Of a DNA stretch of 64,000 nucleotides, positions 1 to 10,900 are shown one piece after another. Each line of letters starts with the position of its first letter. Position 1 is the stretch's first letter. The position numbers and the translations under genes were made by a program. The DNA lies in NCBI GenBank assembly GCA_963575745.1, contig CAUYUJ010014183.1, forward strand, positions 584,742 to 648,741. The letters are read 5' to 3'. The stretch comes from Prorocentrum cordatum. Taxonomy: Eukaryota; Sar; Dinophyceae; Prorocentrales; Prorocentraceae. Below the pieces are notes generated by a model that had not been told where the DNA came from, did no database searches, and saw nothing but the letters and a program-made list of their open reading frames with translations.

Positions 1-395
1 GGTGGAAGAATAGGGAAACATGTGAGGAATGCGGACGAAGATGGAAGAGTGCGGAGGAGGGCGGAGGAATGCAGAGTGGTGGACTGCGATGGGGAGGAGT
101 GCAGAGGAGGGCGGAGAAATGCAGAGGAGTGGAAGAGTGGGAATAGGTGGGGAGGAATGCGGAATAGTGCGGAGGATGGCGGAGGAGTGTAGAGGGGTGG
201 ACTGGGCTGGGGAAGGAGTGCGGAGGAGTGGAGGAGTGGGAGGAGTGGAGGAGTGCAGAGGAGTGCTGGGAGGGCGGAGGAGTGCGGAGGATTGGAGGAG
301 CGGGAAAGATGAGGAGTGCGGAGCGGTGCGGAGGAATGCGGAGGAGTGCGGAGGAGGGCGGAGGAATGGTTAGGATTGGAACGGAGGGTGGAGGA
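1..395. repeat. Purine-rich degenerate tandem repeat
   Basis: Almost one strand of G and A, built from degenerate copies of GGAGGAGTGC and GGAGGAATGC with no fixed longer period. Open frames across it are low-complexity artefacts. Confidence 0.85.
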
Positions 396-410
396 GAAGG
401 CCCGGATACC

Positions 411-640
411 CCAGAACTGCCGACGGGTCGCCTGGGTATCGCTGATGGATGGGCTGGTGGGGATAACGCGAAGCATTCGGCGTTCAGACGGCACGGTGGC
501 TCCAGACTCTGGCGTGGGTGGGACTCCAGAACTGCCCACGGGTCGCCTGGGTATCGTTGATGGATGGGCTGGTGGGGACAATGCGAAGCAATCGGCGTTC
601 AGACGACACGGTGGCTCCAAACTTCGGCGTGGCTCGACAA
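411..640. repeat. 115-bp tandem duplication
   Basis: Two adjacent copies start at about 411 and 526 with the word CCAGAACTGC, a period of 115 bp, and about 90% identity over the first 95 bp. The period is not a multiple of three, so the open frames here change between copies. Confidence 0.85.
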
Positions 641-1440
641 AACACGGTGGGCGGGGGACGTTACCTCGACCGAACCATCCGTGGGGTTCCTCCGTGTTGT
701 CTGGCTGGGTACACACGCACACCGCGAAGCTGCTCCGTTCGGGCGCCGAAGCAGGCAGGGCCAAAGCGGCTGCGTATAGTTTTGTCAAGCGCCCCCACCC
801 CAGCGGCCCTGGGCACCGCAGGCGGAACCCCGTGCATCCTACCTTGTTTTGTTACATACCATTCGCAGCACTCGTCCTATCGCTCCGTATTTGTTACATA
901 TTACTCGTATCGCGCGTCGAACGAGAAATACTTACTCTAATACGGTCTTCTTTTTAACGAATGATGCGAGCGATACATGAAACACAATGAGTGATGGGAC
1001 GAGTGATACGAGTGATACATCAAAAATGCTGCGCGGGACGACTCGGGCGGCCGCCGCGCGAGCGCGAGTCCACGCGCTGGCAAGAGATGGGAGAAGGGCG
1101 GGGCGAGGCGCAAATCGCGAACCTGGCGCACTTGGCATATCTGGCAAAGCCGCGCACTGGGGCTCCTGGCACTTGGTGAACCCAGCGCACCTGGCGCACT
1201 TGGCAGCGCAAGGTTCCAGAAATCAAATGCCCCCACCCCGCCCCCCTGTCCGCGGCACCCTGGGCAGAGCTGGCCGTGCTCACTCGGGCCGAGGTGACCC
1301 GAGCAAGGTGCGTACGACCCGCGCCCGCGACTCGCACCAGCGACCCGCGCACGCGACCGGCGTCCGCGACCAGAGCTCGCGACCAAGATCGGCCACCCAC
1401 GCTGGAGACCGCGCCCGCGACAACCGATGCGCGCATTTGG
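641..1440. other. GC-rich stretch, nothing recognised
   Basis: Overlapping frames are open on both strands, as expected for GC-rich DNA. Short degenerate repeats of the type CGAGTGATAC occur around 965-1025. No domain or exon signal was seen. Confidence 0.5.
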
Positions 1441-1695
1441 TGGCTGCCTCAATGACTGGTTTCCTGCGAAACGTGCCCGCTCTTGCCGGGTGGCGGCCAG
1501 GTCGGCTGCATCATTGGCTGCATGGTATGCTGCCTGGTTGGCTGCCTGGCTGGCTGCCTGCTTGGCTGCCTCGTCGGCTGCATCATTGGCTGCATGGTAT
1601 GCTGCCTGGTTGGCTGCCTAGCTGGCTGCCTGGTTGGCTGCCTCGTCGGCTCCCTGATTGGTTACCTGGTTGGCTGCTTCGCGGGCTGCCTCGAA
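1441..1695. repeat. 12-bp tandem repeat (GGCTGCCTGGTT type)
   Basis: About twenty degenerate copies of a 12-mer. In one frame it reads as a hydrophobic Gly-Cys-Leu-rich repeat that imitates membrane segments; the other frames are also open. Treated as satellite DNA. Confidence 0.8.
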
Positions 1696-1895
1696 CAAGG
1701 AAGCAAATGCGACCCGCGACATGCGACCCGCGACTGCCACCCGCGCCCGCGACTCGCGCCATCGACCCGCGCTCGCGACCAACGCTAACGACCGACCCGC
1801 GCTCACGACCAGCGCCCGCGACCCGCGCTCATGACCAGGAGCCCGCATCTCGCGCTGGAGACCCGCGCCCGCGACCAGGGAACCATGCCCTTCTA
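1696..1895. repeat. Degenerate GCGACCCGC-type repeat
   Basis: Irregular short copies of GCGACCCGC and CTCGCGACC. A weaker stretch of the same type lies at about 1300-1430. Confidence 0.65.
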
Positions 1896-2019
1896 AGCTG
1901 CCTTGTCGGCAGCCTGTCTGACTGACATGCTAGCTGTGTCATTACGTGTCATTCCGACCGTTGTCTTGCAGAAATGCTTACCCGCAAAATCGCTCGGGCT
2001 GCCCCCGAATGGCGGACCA

Positions 2020-2262
2020 GACGTATGTTGCCGCCGTCGCCGACCGCCTCGTCGCCGCCTCGTCGTCTGGGCGGGTGTGCCACTCTGGCGGCTATATTGC
2101 CGCCGTCGCCGACCCGTCGCCGCCTCGTCGCCGTCTTGTCGTCTGGGCGGGTGTGCCACTCTGGCGGCTATGTTGCCGCCGTCGCCGACCCGTCGCCGCC
2201 TCGTCGCCGCCTCGTCGACTGGGCGGGTGTACCGCTCTGGCGGATATGGTGCCGCAATCGAC
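2020..2262. repeat. 76-bp tandem repeat, three copies
   Basis: The word GCGGGTGTGCCACT starts at 2071 and 2147, and a diverged copy at 2223, giving a 76-bp period. Each unit also carries a GCCGTCGCCGAC block. Confidence 0.85.
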
Positions 2263-2277
2263 GCCCCGCGGCCGCCT

Positions 2278-2385
2278 AGATTGCACAACATAGATTGCAC
2301 AACATATCGCACGGCATATATTGTACCACATAGATTGCACAACCAATGTTGCACCACATAGATCACATAGGTTGCAATGCGTTAG
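2278..2385. repeat. TTGCACAACATAGA-type short repeat, copy 1
   Basis: Degenerate 13-16 bp copies of TTGCACAACATAGA in tandem. The same block recurs at 3702-3840 and 6842-6990, at the edges of the higher-order units. Confidence 0.8.
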
Positions 2386-2389
2386 TTGC

Positions 2390-2490
2390 AGATGTGCATA
2401 CACACATACATACATACGTACATACATGATTACACATATATATGTGTGTTGTACAAACCTGCATACACACATACGTACATACATACATCA
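2390..2490. repeat. CATA/CATACA microsatellite
   Basis: Alternating CATA, CACA and CGTA steps. A much longer array of the same type lies at 57465-58090. Confidence 0.85.
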
Positions 2491-3701
2491 CATCGATTTC
2501 CCTTTCTACAATGGAAGCAAACTCTACCCCCCAGGTGTTATCCCTTCCCCTCTTCTACGCATTGCAAGCTGCATGTGATTCTGCTCACGTCCATCCTGAA
2601 TAAGAACTCGTACCGTCCCAACCCAACGGGTCTTGCCCGCGCCCCCCGTCATCCCCTGCAATAGATGCTATGCGCGCACTGCACCAAATTAGACGACGTG
2701 CGCACGCGCGCGTCGTCGCCCGCGCGTGCCGGAATATGTCAAAAACCTTCGGTGTCGCAGGGTCTTCAATATCGAGTATCCAAACAGCATGTTTAACCAC
2801 AAAGTTTCGCAACACGGAGTTCCAAAACAACTTGTGCGTACGTTCTTGCGAATTCTTGATAAGCCCCCCCCCCAATGCTAGAAAACGGGCTTCGCGTGCG
2901 AATATCGAAATCGTTCGAACGCCCTTGCGAGCTTGTCGTCGCGATAACCGTTGTCCAACAAATGTGGCGACATGCTCGCGAACGCGACAACGCGCGCGCA
3001 TGACGACGTCCGTCAGAAACCGTCGGTTTCGTAACGATGTCAAAATCGAGAGTCCAAACAACATACACACATGGCTTCGCAACAGGAGTTTTCATATCAA
3101 AAACGTGCGTTCGCGCTTTTGCGAATTCTTGAAAAACCATAGTTTGTTCCATCCGCTTCATTGAATTCAGCCGAACGGGCCTCTCGCGCCGCATGCCGAC
3201 ATCATTCGCACGCCCTTGCGCGCGTGCCGGGGGGGGGGGGGGAGCACGACCCGTGTCAAATAATACCCTGCGGGCCACTCTCGCGCGTCCGCCGCGCGAG
3301 CATGTCGAACTCTCTTCCATGACCTTCGTCACCGACGCGAAGACGCCGTCATCGTCGTCGGCGCGATCAGCATCGGCGCCCGCGCTGGCCGCGCATTCGT
3401 CGTTGTCAACGTCGTCACCAGCATCGCTGCTATCATCATCGTGTCTACCACTGTCGGCGTTGCCATGGTACCGCGCCCGCCCAAGTCAGCGCCACCGCGG
3501 CCGCGTCGGTCGCGCCAAACTAGCTGGCCGCTGCGTGCGCGCGCGCTTGGGTTGGCGCGGCCGCAAAGAATCCACCAGCCAACGCCAAGCATGCATCGCA
3601 ATCGCCACCGCAGAGGGTTTGCAAACCAAGTTGCGGGTGGGTGGGTGGATGGTGTGCAAGAGCATGGGGTGCGTCAGCTCGTTAGTGAAAAACACATGCA
3701 C

Positions 3702-3840
3702 AACTTAGATTGCGCGACAGACGTTGCACACAGCAGATTGCATATGTTGGCTGCGCACAATCATCAATTGCATTACGAGGACTGCGCACAACAGATTGCG
3801 CAGCACATGTTGCTCCACATGTACTGTACAACTTAGATGG
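3702..3840. repeat. TTGCACAACATAGA-type short repeat, copy 2
   Basis: Second block of degenerate TTGCACA/AGATTGC copies, at the start of unit 2 of the higher-order repeat. Confidence 0.75.
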
Positions 3841-4511
3841 GGCCACACAAATTCTCCTTTTCTTTGAAAAATTCTAACACCCTCCCCCGGGGTTAAAGAC
3901 CCCCTCGGGAACCGATGCAAAAAACATGGGATCATGACCCAATGTCCATTCTACCTTTGAGTTCATACTATCCCAGCAAAAACCGGTATCGACCCCCCCA
4001 ACGCTCCTCTGCAACAAACTACTATGCACGCGCACTCGTTTATCACAAATCACAAATGTTCAAAACCCCTTTGCAAAATAACCAAAACACACACACACAC
4101 ACGAAGTGCACACGCGCGCGTCGTCGCGCGCGCATGCCGGAATCATTCAAAAAAAAATTGGTTTCGGAAGGATTTCAAAATCGAGTTTCCATAACGAAAT
4201 ACAGACACACAAGGTTTCGAAGCATAAATTCTCTAAAAAACGCGCGCGCTCTCGCGAAGTCTTGAGAAAATAAGAATCTTACCAAAAAGGGCTTCGCGCG
4301 CGCATGTCGAAATCCTTGAAACGCCCTTGCGCGCGTGCCGTCTCGAGAATCCTCTGCAACAGATGTGACGAAGTGCGCGCGCGTCGTCGCGCGCGCATGC
4401 CGAAATCCTTCAACAACCCCTGGTTTCGGAAGGATTTGAGAATCGCTTGTCCAAAACACATACAAAAGCTCATGTTTTCGCAACGCGGACTTTCAACAAA
4501 AGCGTGCGCGC

Positions 4512-5165
4512 GCTTTTGCGTCGTCGTCGTCGCCGTATTCCCTCCTCCCGCGTCGTCGTCGTCGTCGCAGTCGTCGGCCTGTCTTTCTCGTCGTCGTCGT
4601 CGTCGTCCTCTTTGGCGTCGTCGTCGTTTCCGTCGTCGCCGTCCCGTGGTCGTCTTTCCTCCTCCCACGTCGTCGTCGTCGTCCGTCGTCGGCGTCTCGT
4701 CGTCGTCCCTCCTATTTTGTCGCCGTCGTGGTCGTCGTCGTCGTCCCTCCTCCCTCGTCGTTGTCGTCGTCGGCGTCGCCTTCCTCCCTCCTTCTTCGTC
4801 GTTCGCGTCGTCGCCGTCCTCCCTCTTCCCTCGTCGTTGTCGTCGTTGTCGCCGTCATCGTCCTCCGTCCTCCTTCGTCGTCGTCTTCGTTGGCGACATC
4901 GTCGTCGTCTTCGTCGTCGTCGTCGTCGGCGTCGTCGTCGTCAACGGCGTCGTCGTCGTCGTCGTCGTCGTCGTCGGCGTTGTCATCGTCGTCGTCGTCG
5001 TCGTCGGCGTCGACGTCGTCGTCGTCGGTGCCGTCGTCGTCGTTGTCGTCGTTGTCGTCGTCGTCGTCGAAGTCGTTGGAGACGTCGCCGGTGTCGTCCT
5101 AGTCGGTGTCGGCGGCGTCGTCGTCGTCGTTGTCGCTGTCGTCGTCGGCGTCGGCTTCGTTGCCA
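4512..5165. repeat. GTC trinucleotide array, unit 2
   Basis: About 650 bp of GTC with interspersed GGC, CTC and TTG triplets. Every frame on both strands is open and gives poly-Ser, Val, Arg, Thr or Asp, so the open frames here are not genes. Confidence 0.95.
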
Positions 5166-5967
5166 AATGCCGCGTGGTACCAGCCGTCAAGGTCTCAAGA
5201 GGTCTTGCGGTCAAATTCGGGTGGGAGGGTGGGATGTTTGCACGAGCAGTGGAGAGGACAGCTTCAAGTTGAGCAAGTGAATGATTCTCCTTTCTGAAAA
5301 AGAAAATAGACTCTACCCCCCCCCGCCCCCGGACTTATCGGTTCCCCTTTCGGGTCTGTAAATCATATATGATTCTGACTACTCGTCCATCCTAAATATG
5401 AAATCGTACCATCCCAGCCAGGCCGGGTTCCCCCCCCTAAAGTTCCCTTGTAAAAAACACTATGCGGTGACATGTTTTGTTCTAACATAGCACTTGTTCA
5501 CAAATCCCTTGCCAAAAAATGGAACGAAGTGCACACGCGCGCGTCGTCGCGCGCGCATACCGAAATCCTTCAAAAACCTTCGGTGCGGGAAGGATTTCGC
5601 CATCGAGTTTCTAAAACACATACAAAAATAAATGGTTTCGCAACACTGATTTGCTAAAGAAGCTTCCGCGCGAGCTCTTGCGAAATCTTAGGGAAACCAT
5701 GGTTTTTCGAGCTTTTCACAAAATGCTACCAAACGAGCTTCGCGCGCGCATGTCGAAATCTGTCGAAAGCCCTTGCGCGTGTGCCGTCGCGAGAATCCTC
5801 TGCAAAAAATAGGACGAAGTGCAGACGCCCGCGTCGTCGCGGGCGTACGCCGAAAACCTTCAAAACCCATCGGTTTCGGAAGGATTTCAAAATCGTGCGT
5901 CCAAAAAACCTACAAAAACCTAAGGTTTCGCAACACGGTTTTTCAACAAAAGCGTGCGCGCGCGCGC

Positions 5968-6184
5968 TCTTGCGTCGTCGTCGTCGTCGTCGTCGCCGTC
6001 CTCCTTCCTCCAGCGTCGTCGTCGTCGTCGCCTACATCGTCCTCTGTCTTTTGTCGTGTTGGTCGTCGTCGTCCTCTTTGGAGTCGTGGTCGTTTCCGTC
6101 GTTGTCGCCGTGGTCGTCCGTCCTCCTCCTCCCACGTCGTCGTCGTCGTCCGTCGTCGGCGTCCCGTCGTCGGTCCCTCCTATT

Positions 6185-6227
<43 letters not shown>

Positions 6228-6715
6228 TTTCCCTCCTCCCTCGTCGTTGCCGTCGTCGGCGTCGCCGTCCTTCCTCCTTCTTCGTCGTTCGCGTCGTCGC
6301 CGTCCTCCCTCCTCCCTCGTCGTTGTCGTCGTTGTCGCCGTCGTCGTCCTCCCTCCTTCCTCGTTGTCTTCGTTGGCGACGTCGTCGTCGTCTTCGTCGT
6401 CGTCGGCGTCGGCGTCGTTGTTGTCTTCGTCGTCGTCGACGTCGGCGTCGTCGTCGTCGCCGCCGTCGTCGTCGTCGTCGGCGTCGTTGACGTCGTCGTC
6501 GTCGTCGTCGCTGTCGTCGTTATCGTCGTCGTCGGCGTCGTCATCGTCGTCGTCGTTGTCATCGTCGTCGTCGTCGGCGTCGGTGTCGTCGTCGTCGTCG
6601 GTGTCGTCGTCGTCGTTGTCGGCGTCGTCGAAGTCGTTGGAGACGTCGTCGGTGTCGTCGTAGTCGTTGCCGTCGGCGTCGTCATCGTCGTTGTCGCTGT
6701 CGTCGTCGGCGTCGC
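5968..6715. repeat. GTC trinucleotide array, unit 3
   Basis: About 750 bp of the same array. The order of the interrupting triplets resembles the array at 4512-5165, which supports duplication of the whole unit rather than independent growth. Confidence 0.95.
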
Positions 6716-6841
6716 TGTTACTGCCAAGTGCCATGTGGCACCCACCATCACGGTCTCAAGAAATTTTGCAAACCAAGTTGCGGGTGGATGGGTGGGATGT
6801 TTGCGCGAGCAGTGGGGTGGACAACTCACTGCGAACAGAAA

Positions 6842-6990
6842 TTAATTACACCACATAGGTTGCACCACGTGTGTGGCACCACACAGGTTGCACCACGTGA
6901 GTACCACATATAGTGTGCGACATGGATTGCACCGCGTAGATTGCACAACCTACGTTGCACACAGTAGATTGCGCAACATATATTGCATTA
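6842..6990. repeat. TTGCACAACATAGA-type short repeat, copy 3
   Basis: Third block, closing the higher-order repeat. It contains TTGCACCACGTG and TTGCACAACC variants. Confidence 0.8.
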
Positions 6991-7480
6991 TGCAGATCTG
7001 TGAGGATCTACTGCGCACAACAATGCACGCAATGACCGGCAGAAACAGTCAGGCTCCCAGACAAGGCTCCAGTCGGAGGCCTCGCGAACCAGCTCAGGAA
7101 GCAGTAGAGAGTGGCAACGCACATGAGCATGAAGGTGGACCAAACAGCTCATGCTTAGCGGACCCGCCCAAGACCCAGACACAGGTTGCCAGACTGTACG
7201 CAATTCGTCGGAAGATTCTTTCGCGCGAAATAGCGCAGCTTCCCCGCCAGCCCACGGTCGGGCTGGGCGCGAGGCTGGCCTGGCCTCGTGCTCGCCTCAC
7301 AAAAAAACAACCCACGCCCACGTGTTCGCGTCATGTAGAGTCAGGCTCTGACGTGCTCGTGAATTTTGAAATGGTTATATGTATAAATACATAGATACAA
7401 AAAAACAATATATGAATATAGTGTGTGCGCGCATCGATTCATTGCTATAGACACTGCTTGGGGCCCATGCTATCAACCAT
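6991..7480. other. No gene recognised
   Basis: Mixed composition with short overlapping open frames on both strands. No repeat, domain or exon signal was seen. Confidence 0.5.
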
Positions 7481-7483
7481 TCA

Positions 7484-7486
7484 TAC

Positions 7487-7544
<58 letters not shown>

Positions 7545-7562
7545 AGAGAGAGAGAGAGAGAG
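7484..7562. repeat. AT then AG dinucleotide microsatellite
   Basis: A short (AT)n run passes into about 60 bp of (AG)n with one small interruption. Confidence 0.95.
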
Positions 7563-7564
7563 AT

Positions 7565-8245
7565 ATGGCTGGGCAGGGCAGCGGTCTGCGACAGCAGCTA
7601 GATGGACTGTTTTCGCATGGCCGTCGCACTTTGACCAGACGAATCAGAAGAGGTGCGTGGGCAGCTCGACGTCGCTCGGCGATCGCCCTCGACCACGGGG
7701 AACCTCATCGGCACAGGCGCGAGGGAGGGGGCAGCACGGCAGACGCACGGCGCGCAAACGCACCGCTGAGGCGTCTCTGGCGACCAAGGAAACTACCCCT
7801 TGGTGAATATGGGGGCGAGCCAAGGGTGGCAGTGGGACGGACAACAGCCACTGCCACGCATCCTGTTTGCGGCCATGTCTCGACTTCTAGCCCCGCCCAT
7901 CCATCTGTCGCCAGCGCATGCGTGACTGGGCAGGGCGGCAGTCTGCGACAGCAACTAGATGAGCTGCTCTCGATTTGCCATCGCACTCTGACCGAACGAA
8001 ACAGATGGAGGGCGCAGGCGGCTCGACGTCGCTCGGCGCTCGCCCTCGGCCGCGGAAAACCCCATCGGCGCATGCGCGCGTGGGGGGCCCCGGGGGGGCA
8101 GCGCCGCAGCAGCGCGGCGCAGGAACAAACGCACCACGGAGACGACTCTCCACTCAACCCTTGTCTGGCTCTGGCCGACATTTGTCTGCGCTGGCTTCGT
8201 GAATGCGCGGGGCCAGTGCTCGAGCAGGTGCGATCGAGATCATGA
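7565..8245 (+). repeat. 357-bp tandem duplication carrying an open frame
   Basis: Two diverged copies start at 7565 and 7922, exactly 357 bp or 119 codons apart, so one 226-codon frame reads through both. Both copies read GQG, then LRQQLD, then a run of Arg and Ala (AARRRSA) followed by PHR. The frame is Arg-rich and matches no family I know. The kept frame and the matching residues hint at coding, but GC-rich tandem DNA can do this by chance. Confidence 0.4.
7859..7922. repeat. Dispersed repeat, copy 1 (pair with 12588-12650)
   Basis: About 60 bp shared with 12588-12650, including TTTGCGGCCATGTCTCGACT and GCCGCCCATCCATCTG-type words. The two copies lie just outside the two ends of the tyrosine-recombinase element. 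Confidence 0.75.
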
Positions 8246-8590
8246 AACATTCAGTTCCGCGAGCACCGCGGCGCCATCTTCGACGCCGATTTTCGCCGCC
8301 CTGGCCGAGCCCCACCCACCGCGCAACATCGCGCGAGACAAGTCTGCTGAAATCATGGGCTCGTGCGCGGGGCCTCCGCGCCTGACGCCGCAAAATGCGA
8401 AGCCGCGGTGGGCGCGGCCGATGGCCGCCGGGCCTTCCTTGAAGGTGGCGCGGAAAGCTGGGGGGCTCTCGGGCCGCGGCCTGCCGCCTCTATCTAAGGG
8501 CACCTGTCGGTGGAACAAGGTGCCAACATGCGGGCCACATCGACGCTCGCACTCTCGCGTGCTCATTTTTGCGCGGCCGTCTTGGTCCAA
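8240..8590 (-). pseudogene. Tyrosine recombinase, C-terminal catalytic part
   Basis: This 116-codon frame holds the second catalytic block of a tyrosine recombinase: VRRGG near residue 70, then a GGW step and VEDG near the end, followed by AVLAELN. In related elements the position before VEDG is the nucleophilic tyrosine in an Ile-Tyr-Ile context. Here it reads KIGVEDG, so the tyrosine appears to be lost. The frame is shifted by one relative to the upstream piece at 8563-8853. A recombinase of this class would insert a circular DNA intermediate; this copy should be inactive. Confidence 0.55.
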
Positions 8591-8853
8591 GGAAGGGGGG
8601 CCGCGCCGCGGCCATCACCGCCGATGTGCACGAGAGCAGGCGCCATGTCAAGGATGTCGCCAGTCCGCAAGCACAAGTGGAAGCTCGCCAGCACACGCGA
8701 CGCGAAGGCGACCGCGCCGCGCGCCTGTCCCCAGCCTGCCAGGGCAGCCGCAACGCGGCTCGGCGTGGGCGGCGCGCGCGAAGGAACCTTGAGGCGGCTC
8801 GAGAAAGAGAGCGGCCTCCATGCGCTGGGCACCTGTCGCCTATAGCGAAGCAA
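8563..8853 (-). pseudogene. Tyrosine recombinase, first catalytic block
   Basis: The frame contains LALAGWGQARG-like and SFHLCLRTGDIL segments. LRTGDIL matches the box carrying the first catalytic arginine of tyrosine recombinases (usually LRTGE followed by two hydrophobic residues). It is followed by LPWTKTAAQK, which resembles the turn after that box in dinoflagellate element proteins. It is in the same frame as the piece at 8857-9117, separated by one in-frame TAA. Confidence 0.6.
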
Positions 8854-8856
8854 GTG

Positions 8857-9117
8857 TTAGACGCCGCTGAACACATCGCTCGCTTGACCTCTTGTGGCAC
8901 CTGTACTCCGCAGAAGCTCAAGATAGCCTTGGAGGCGCAAATCCACGCCCACCCAACTAACAAGCAAGGCAAAATGCATGGCACTGAACAAATCGACAAA
9001 CTGCTGGCTGGCGCGCCTGCACTTGGAGCACGCTCTCGAATACACGCGCGCGCCGGTCAGCCGCCCCAGCGCAGCTCGGGCAGCGCGCCTAGTGGCTGGC
9101 GTAGAACGCTTAGCCAT
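8857..9117 (-). pseudogene. Tyrosine recombinase, N-terminal core-binding part
   Basis: An 86-codon frame ending RGQASDVFSGV just before a TAA. The segment resembles the SAM-like DNA-binding domain before the catalytic domain in DIRS-like recombinases, where family members remembered by me have Gln at the stop position. The same frame continues after the stop into the catalytic block, so a single CAA to TAA change would explain the break. Confidence 0.5.
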
Positions 9118-9646
9118 CTGTCAGGCACGAGGGCGCATCCGACGGGTTCTTGGCCGAAGACGCGAAACCAAAGACACCTCGCGCGCCCGTCGCCAGCCCC
9201 AGGGCCGAGAAGACGCGCACCACCTTATCGAGTGGGTTGCTGCTGGACCTGTGCTCGCTCAAAACACCGACGTCGACCATGCGATCCACGAGGTGGAGGA
9301 ACGCGCGCTGCTGTCTGCAAGTAGCTCGGGCTCGCCAGCGCAGCGTCGTCAGGGCAGCCTCGCACTCGAGCGCGTTGATGCGAGGCGTTGAATCCTCCCG
9401 CGCCAGCTGCCTCGCCGTCGTCCACAACCAGACGCCTGCGTCAACATTCTGCCTGGGGAATAACATGCCAAGAACCTCAGAATTCGTGTCCACTCGGAGA
9501 TCAGCTCCATTATGGTGACAAGCCGCAACGAGCCCGGCGACCACGTGCAGCCGCTCGGGGAAGTGCGCCAATTCCCAGCCCCCCACCCGGCTAGCGCGGC
9601 GAGCAGCACATCGGCGTGGCACGGCTCCGTCGGCCCGCGGCGGCAC
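9110..9646 (-). pseudogene. RNase H domain of the tyrosine-recombinase element
   Basis: The 178-codon frame carries RVDTNSEVLG (a possible first Asp), INALECEAALTTLRW with the expected catalytic Glu, FLHLVDRMV with the second Asp, and SSAKNPSDAPS at the end. The last matches the N-P-[AS]-D-x-[LP]-S block that closes RNase H in DIRS and related elements. Order and spacing fit RNase H type 1. Upstream frames at 9349-9912 and 9839-10084 may be more of the same polyprotein in other frames but carry no motif I can name. Confidence 0.6.
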
Positions 9647-10084
9647 AGCAGCCGGGTTCCGCGCAGCTCATCCAGCGACTCGCGCAACGCGGGCTGCCTG
9701 GCCAGCCACCCAACGCGCAGGCCAACGGCGTCGGCGGCGGGCCGGCCCGGCACGACGGGGCGCTCGGCCGTCGCGGCTGTCGCCGCCTCGCGGCCGCCTC
9801 GCAGCGCGGCGAAGTCGCCAGACCGGAGCCGCATGCCGTCAGCCCGGCCGCGCGAGCTCTCGCGGCTCTCGCGCAGCGCGGCGAGAGGCGGCACCGCGAC
9901 CAGCAGCTCCACCTGCGCAGCCCAATCGGCCAGCGACCGCGCCGCGACCGCGCGCTGGAACGAATTCCCGCGTGAGGGCCCACGAGAGCGTCTGGAGCTC
10001 GCGAACCGACCGCTCGCAGATCGACCTGATCGGGCGGTGGCCGAAGACTATCGCCGCCAAGAAACCTCGCACCGTAGGCCGCAC
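9647..10084 (-). other. Possible upstream polyprotein remnant
   Basis: Ala- and Arg-rich minus-strand frames continue upstream of the RNase H piece. No RT motif (such as a xVDD or YxDD box) was seen. It may be a linker, or chance open frame in GC-rich DNA. Confidence 0.3.
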
Positions 10085-10900
10085 CTTCTGTCCGTTCGAC
10101 CCCTCCCGCAGGCCCGCGGCGCGCGCCTAAGACGAGGAAACTTTTTGACGCAATTTCTTTTTGATATATTCTGGGGGTTCCAGGAGTTCCAACAGCCTTC
10201 GCGCGGGGTGCACTTTGCGACGAATATAGCCTACTCTGCCTGGCGCCGCTGGTCGGTCACCCATTCGCAATTGGATGGTCGCCCGTAGAAGGCTATTTGG
10301 CACTTGCTTACCCCCCTTTCCGTTGCCGAGCGCGGTGGGCGACGCTGGCCGCGCGCCTCGGCGGATTTCCGAAGACCTGGCGAAGCAAGTCGCGCGCGAC
10401 TCCCCAACATTCTCCGAAAGGTAGATATGAAATTTCCAGGAGCGTTATGAGCGTGCCCGGCCTACTTCTGGAATCCTGGAATCGATTTGAAAAATGCCGA
10501 AATCGATATTGGAGTTTTCCGGAATCCATCTGGAAAATTTACGGATTTCAAAATTATTCAGATGTCCTGCGCGGCGGGCGCATTCCACCCCTCAAGGCTG
10601 TTTCATGACAATTTCCAAACTCCTTTTTGAAGAATTCCGAAACCGCTTGCGTAAAGAAAAACGGCAGCGTTTTTGTTTAAGAAATTCTATAATCCGGAAA
10701 TAAGTCCCAGGCGGTCTGACGAGCGCAACCGGCTGATTCGCGCGCCGCGCCGAGTGCGATTCGGCGCAGCGCGCGCCGCGCTGCCGCGAACGGCGCTCGA
10801 AGGGGTCACCTCGAACATCGCGCCACGGCAGCTGCGACTCGCGGACCCCCAAAAAGCAAAACAGAATGCAGCTCGGCATCTGGGAGGGCGCTCCGATGCG
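10085..10900. other. Non-coding gap within the retroelement
   Basis: From about 10130 to 10700 the DNA is richer in A and T, with GGAATCC, GAAATTTCC and AAATTTCCGAA words, and no long frame on the minus strand. It may be an insertion or intron that replaced the expected RT region. Confidence 0.4.

Larger units (their letters stand above)
2278..6849. repeat. Higher-order tandem repeat, three units of about 1.4-1.6 kb
   Basis: Three long units start at about 2278, 3702 and 5285. Each carries, in order: a pyrimidine-rich lead-in, segment A (about 160 bp, with GGTTTCGCAACACGG-type words), segment B (about 100 bp, with CGCCCTTGCGCGCGTGCC), a second segment A, and a GTC-rich array. They end in a related tail holding GGGTGGATGGGTGGGATG. 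Segment A lies at about 2690, 2985, 4105, 4370, 5530 and 5815. The GTC array is short in unit 1 (about 3345-3460) and over 650 bp in units 2 and 3. Units 2 and 3 are the most alike. Divergence is strong enough that short-window repeat finders may miss it. Confidence 0.8.

Noticed and set aside
1483-1788. Hydrophobic Gly-Cys-Leu repeat frame resembling a membrane protein
   Set aside because: Produced by a 12-bp satellite; other frames are open too and no unique sequence flanks it.
4304-6845. Frames of 277-354 codons on the plus strand
   Set aside because: They run through GTC arrays; all frames on both strands are open.
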